This document shows positions 8,495-9,041 of a DNA stretch of 9,041 nucleotides, piece after piece. This stretch comes from Methylococcaceae bacterium (lineage in GTDB: Bacteria; Pseudomonadota; Gammaproteobacteria; Methylococcales; Methylomonadaceae). Below the pieces are notes generated by a model. It was not told the DNA's origin, did no database searches, and saw only the letters and a list, made by a program, of their open reading frames with translations. The stretch is from the NCBI GenBank assembly GCA_013140465.1, contig JABFST010000460.1, positions 1 through 9,041 of the forward strand, in the 5' to 3' direction. Position numbers and translations under genes: made by a program. Position 1 is the stretch's first letter. Each line of letters starts with the position of its first letter.

Positions 8495-8519
8495 GACAAT
8501 GACGGTATACCCCATTGTC
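8495..8519. promoter_or_regulatory. Dyad upstream of the glutamate dehydrogenase gene
   Basis: GACAATG (8495-8501) and CATTGTC (8513-8519) form a perfect 7-bp inverted repeat around an 11-bp spacer that itself contains the palindrome GGTATACC (8504-8511). It is centred about 96 bp upstream of the preferred ATG. It may be a transcription-factor site for the dehydrogenase gene, or, if the longer frame is translated, a chance structure within codons. The factor is unknown. Confidence 0.4.
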
Positions 8520-8580
8520 GATTAAAATGGGTGGGTTTACTAGTTTTGCCCCGCATTTAGGCGCACAGGTATCTACACAA

Positions 8581-8621
8581 CTCATCCCAATTTTCTGCCT
8601 TAAGCAGAAGGTTGGGATGAG
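8581..8621. repeat. Strong hairpin overlapping the alternative dehydrogenase start
   Basis: Two 18-bp arms (8581-8598 and 8604-8621) pair with two mismatches around a CTTAA loop. The arm ending GGTTGGGATGA begins the composite repeat to the right and recurs at 8823-8833. The left arm contains the alternative ATG (8583-8585), which would be sequestered in an mRNA starting further upstream. This argues mildly for the internal start at 8411. Confidence 0.7.
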
Positions 8622-8820
8622 GGGTAACTTCTCATGACTGGCAGGATAAAGACCTGCGAGTTTTTTAAAACCTCGTAGGTCTGCCGCTACGGCCTACAAC
8701 GCATGAGAACTTACGATGGGGGATTTAACGTGTGATTTACATCTCCCTCTCCCCAGCCCTCTCCCTCGGGGAGAGGGGGCTAGGCACGGTGTAACCGGAA
8801 CATGCCAGCTCCCTTGGGAG
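8608..8820. repeat. Composite palindromic repeat, copy A (about 213 bp)
   Basis: This copy is nearly identical to the adjacent copy B over its whole length, at a period of 213 bp. Inside it is an outer inverted repeat, GTAACTTCTCATG (8624-8636) against CATGAGAACTTAC (8702-8714) with one mismatch, enclosing the 33-bp palindrome at 8650-8682 (two mismatches here). A second stem follows: CCCTCTCCCC (8745-8754), or the competing CCCTCTCCC (8757-8765), against GGGGAGAGGG (8768-8777). A short CTCCC/GGGAG hairpin at 8809-8820 closes the unit. No ORF of interest is present. The structure resembles a MITE or REP cluster without an encoded transposase. Confidence 0.85.
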
Positions 8821-9035
8821 AAGGTTGGGATGAAGGGTAACTTCTCATTAACGACAGGATAAAGACCTGCGAGGTTTTTAAAACCTCGCAGGTCTGCCGC
8901 TGTTGCCTACAACGCATGAGAACTTACGATGGGGGATTTAACATGTGATTTACATCCCCCTCTCCCCAGCCCTCTCCCTTAGGGAGAGGGGGCCAGGCAC
9001 GGTGTAACCGGAACATGCCCTCTCCCTTAGGGAGA
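8821..9035. repeat. Composite palindromic repeat, copy B
   Basis: This is the tandem second copy of the unit. Its core palindrome at 8863-8895 is perfect, with 16-bp arms around one central T; the outer arms are 8837-8849 and 8915-8927. The second stem pairs CCCTCTCCC (8970-8978) with GGGAGAGGG (8982-8990), and another CTCCCT/AGGGAG hairpin closes near 9022-9034. The bases that follow (AAGGGGC) begin like a third unit, so the array may continue past the window edge. Together the two copies fill the gene-free right end. Confidence 0.85.
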
Positions 9036-9041
9036 AGGGGC

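Noticed and set aside
8608..9035. CRISPR array suggested by repeated blocks at the right end.
   Set aside because: The units are about 213 bp and nearly identical throughout, with no short repeats separated by unique spacers.

Overview
The window looks like a chromosomal segment of a gammaproteobacterium, possibly a methanotroph of the order Methylococcales. This is inference from the protein flavour, the moderate GC content and the style of the dispersed palindromic repeats; no RNA gene or unambiguous marker is present. It carries four intact or nearly intact genes plus one gene cut by the window edge. A decayed insertion sequence and several palindromic or tandem repeat blocks lie between and beside them.

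Left part (1-3422): iron-sulfur cluster assembly. sufD is open at the left edge, so sufB and sufC are probably just upstream. It is separated from sufS (2199-3422) by about 900 bp holding a 33-bp palindrome, a 17-bp tandem repeat and a Uma2-family PD-(D/E)XK protein gene on the opposite strand (1549-2109). The 89-bp gap between the divergent uma2 and sufS starts holds overlapping -10 elements on both strands and a perfect 8-bp dyad. sufS therefore seems to have its own promoter here. SufD acts in the SufBCD scaffold and SufS supplies sulfur from cysteine, so the two belong to one pathway despite the interruption.

Middle (3423-4333): two imperfect hairpins follow sufS. Next is an IS30-family transposase remnant on the minus strand. 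It has lost its N-terminal DNA-binding part, has a one-base deletion, and carries an in-frame expansion of a GATGAC hexamer (six units) beside the first catalytic Asp.

Right part (4334-8585), minus strand: a short NAD-specific glutamate dehydrogenase of the large-enzyme family (5076-8411, possibly extending to 8585). It is followed 115 bp downstream by a small exported protein resembling the type VI secretion accessory protein VasI (4334-4960), with no secretion genes visible. The dehydrogenase would link glutamate to 2-oxoglutarate and ammonia.

Right end (8586-9041): no gene seen. Two tandem copies of a composite repeat of about 213 bp, each a nest of inverted repeats, end at the window edge. 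The core palindrome recurs beside sufD at 1329-1361.
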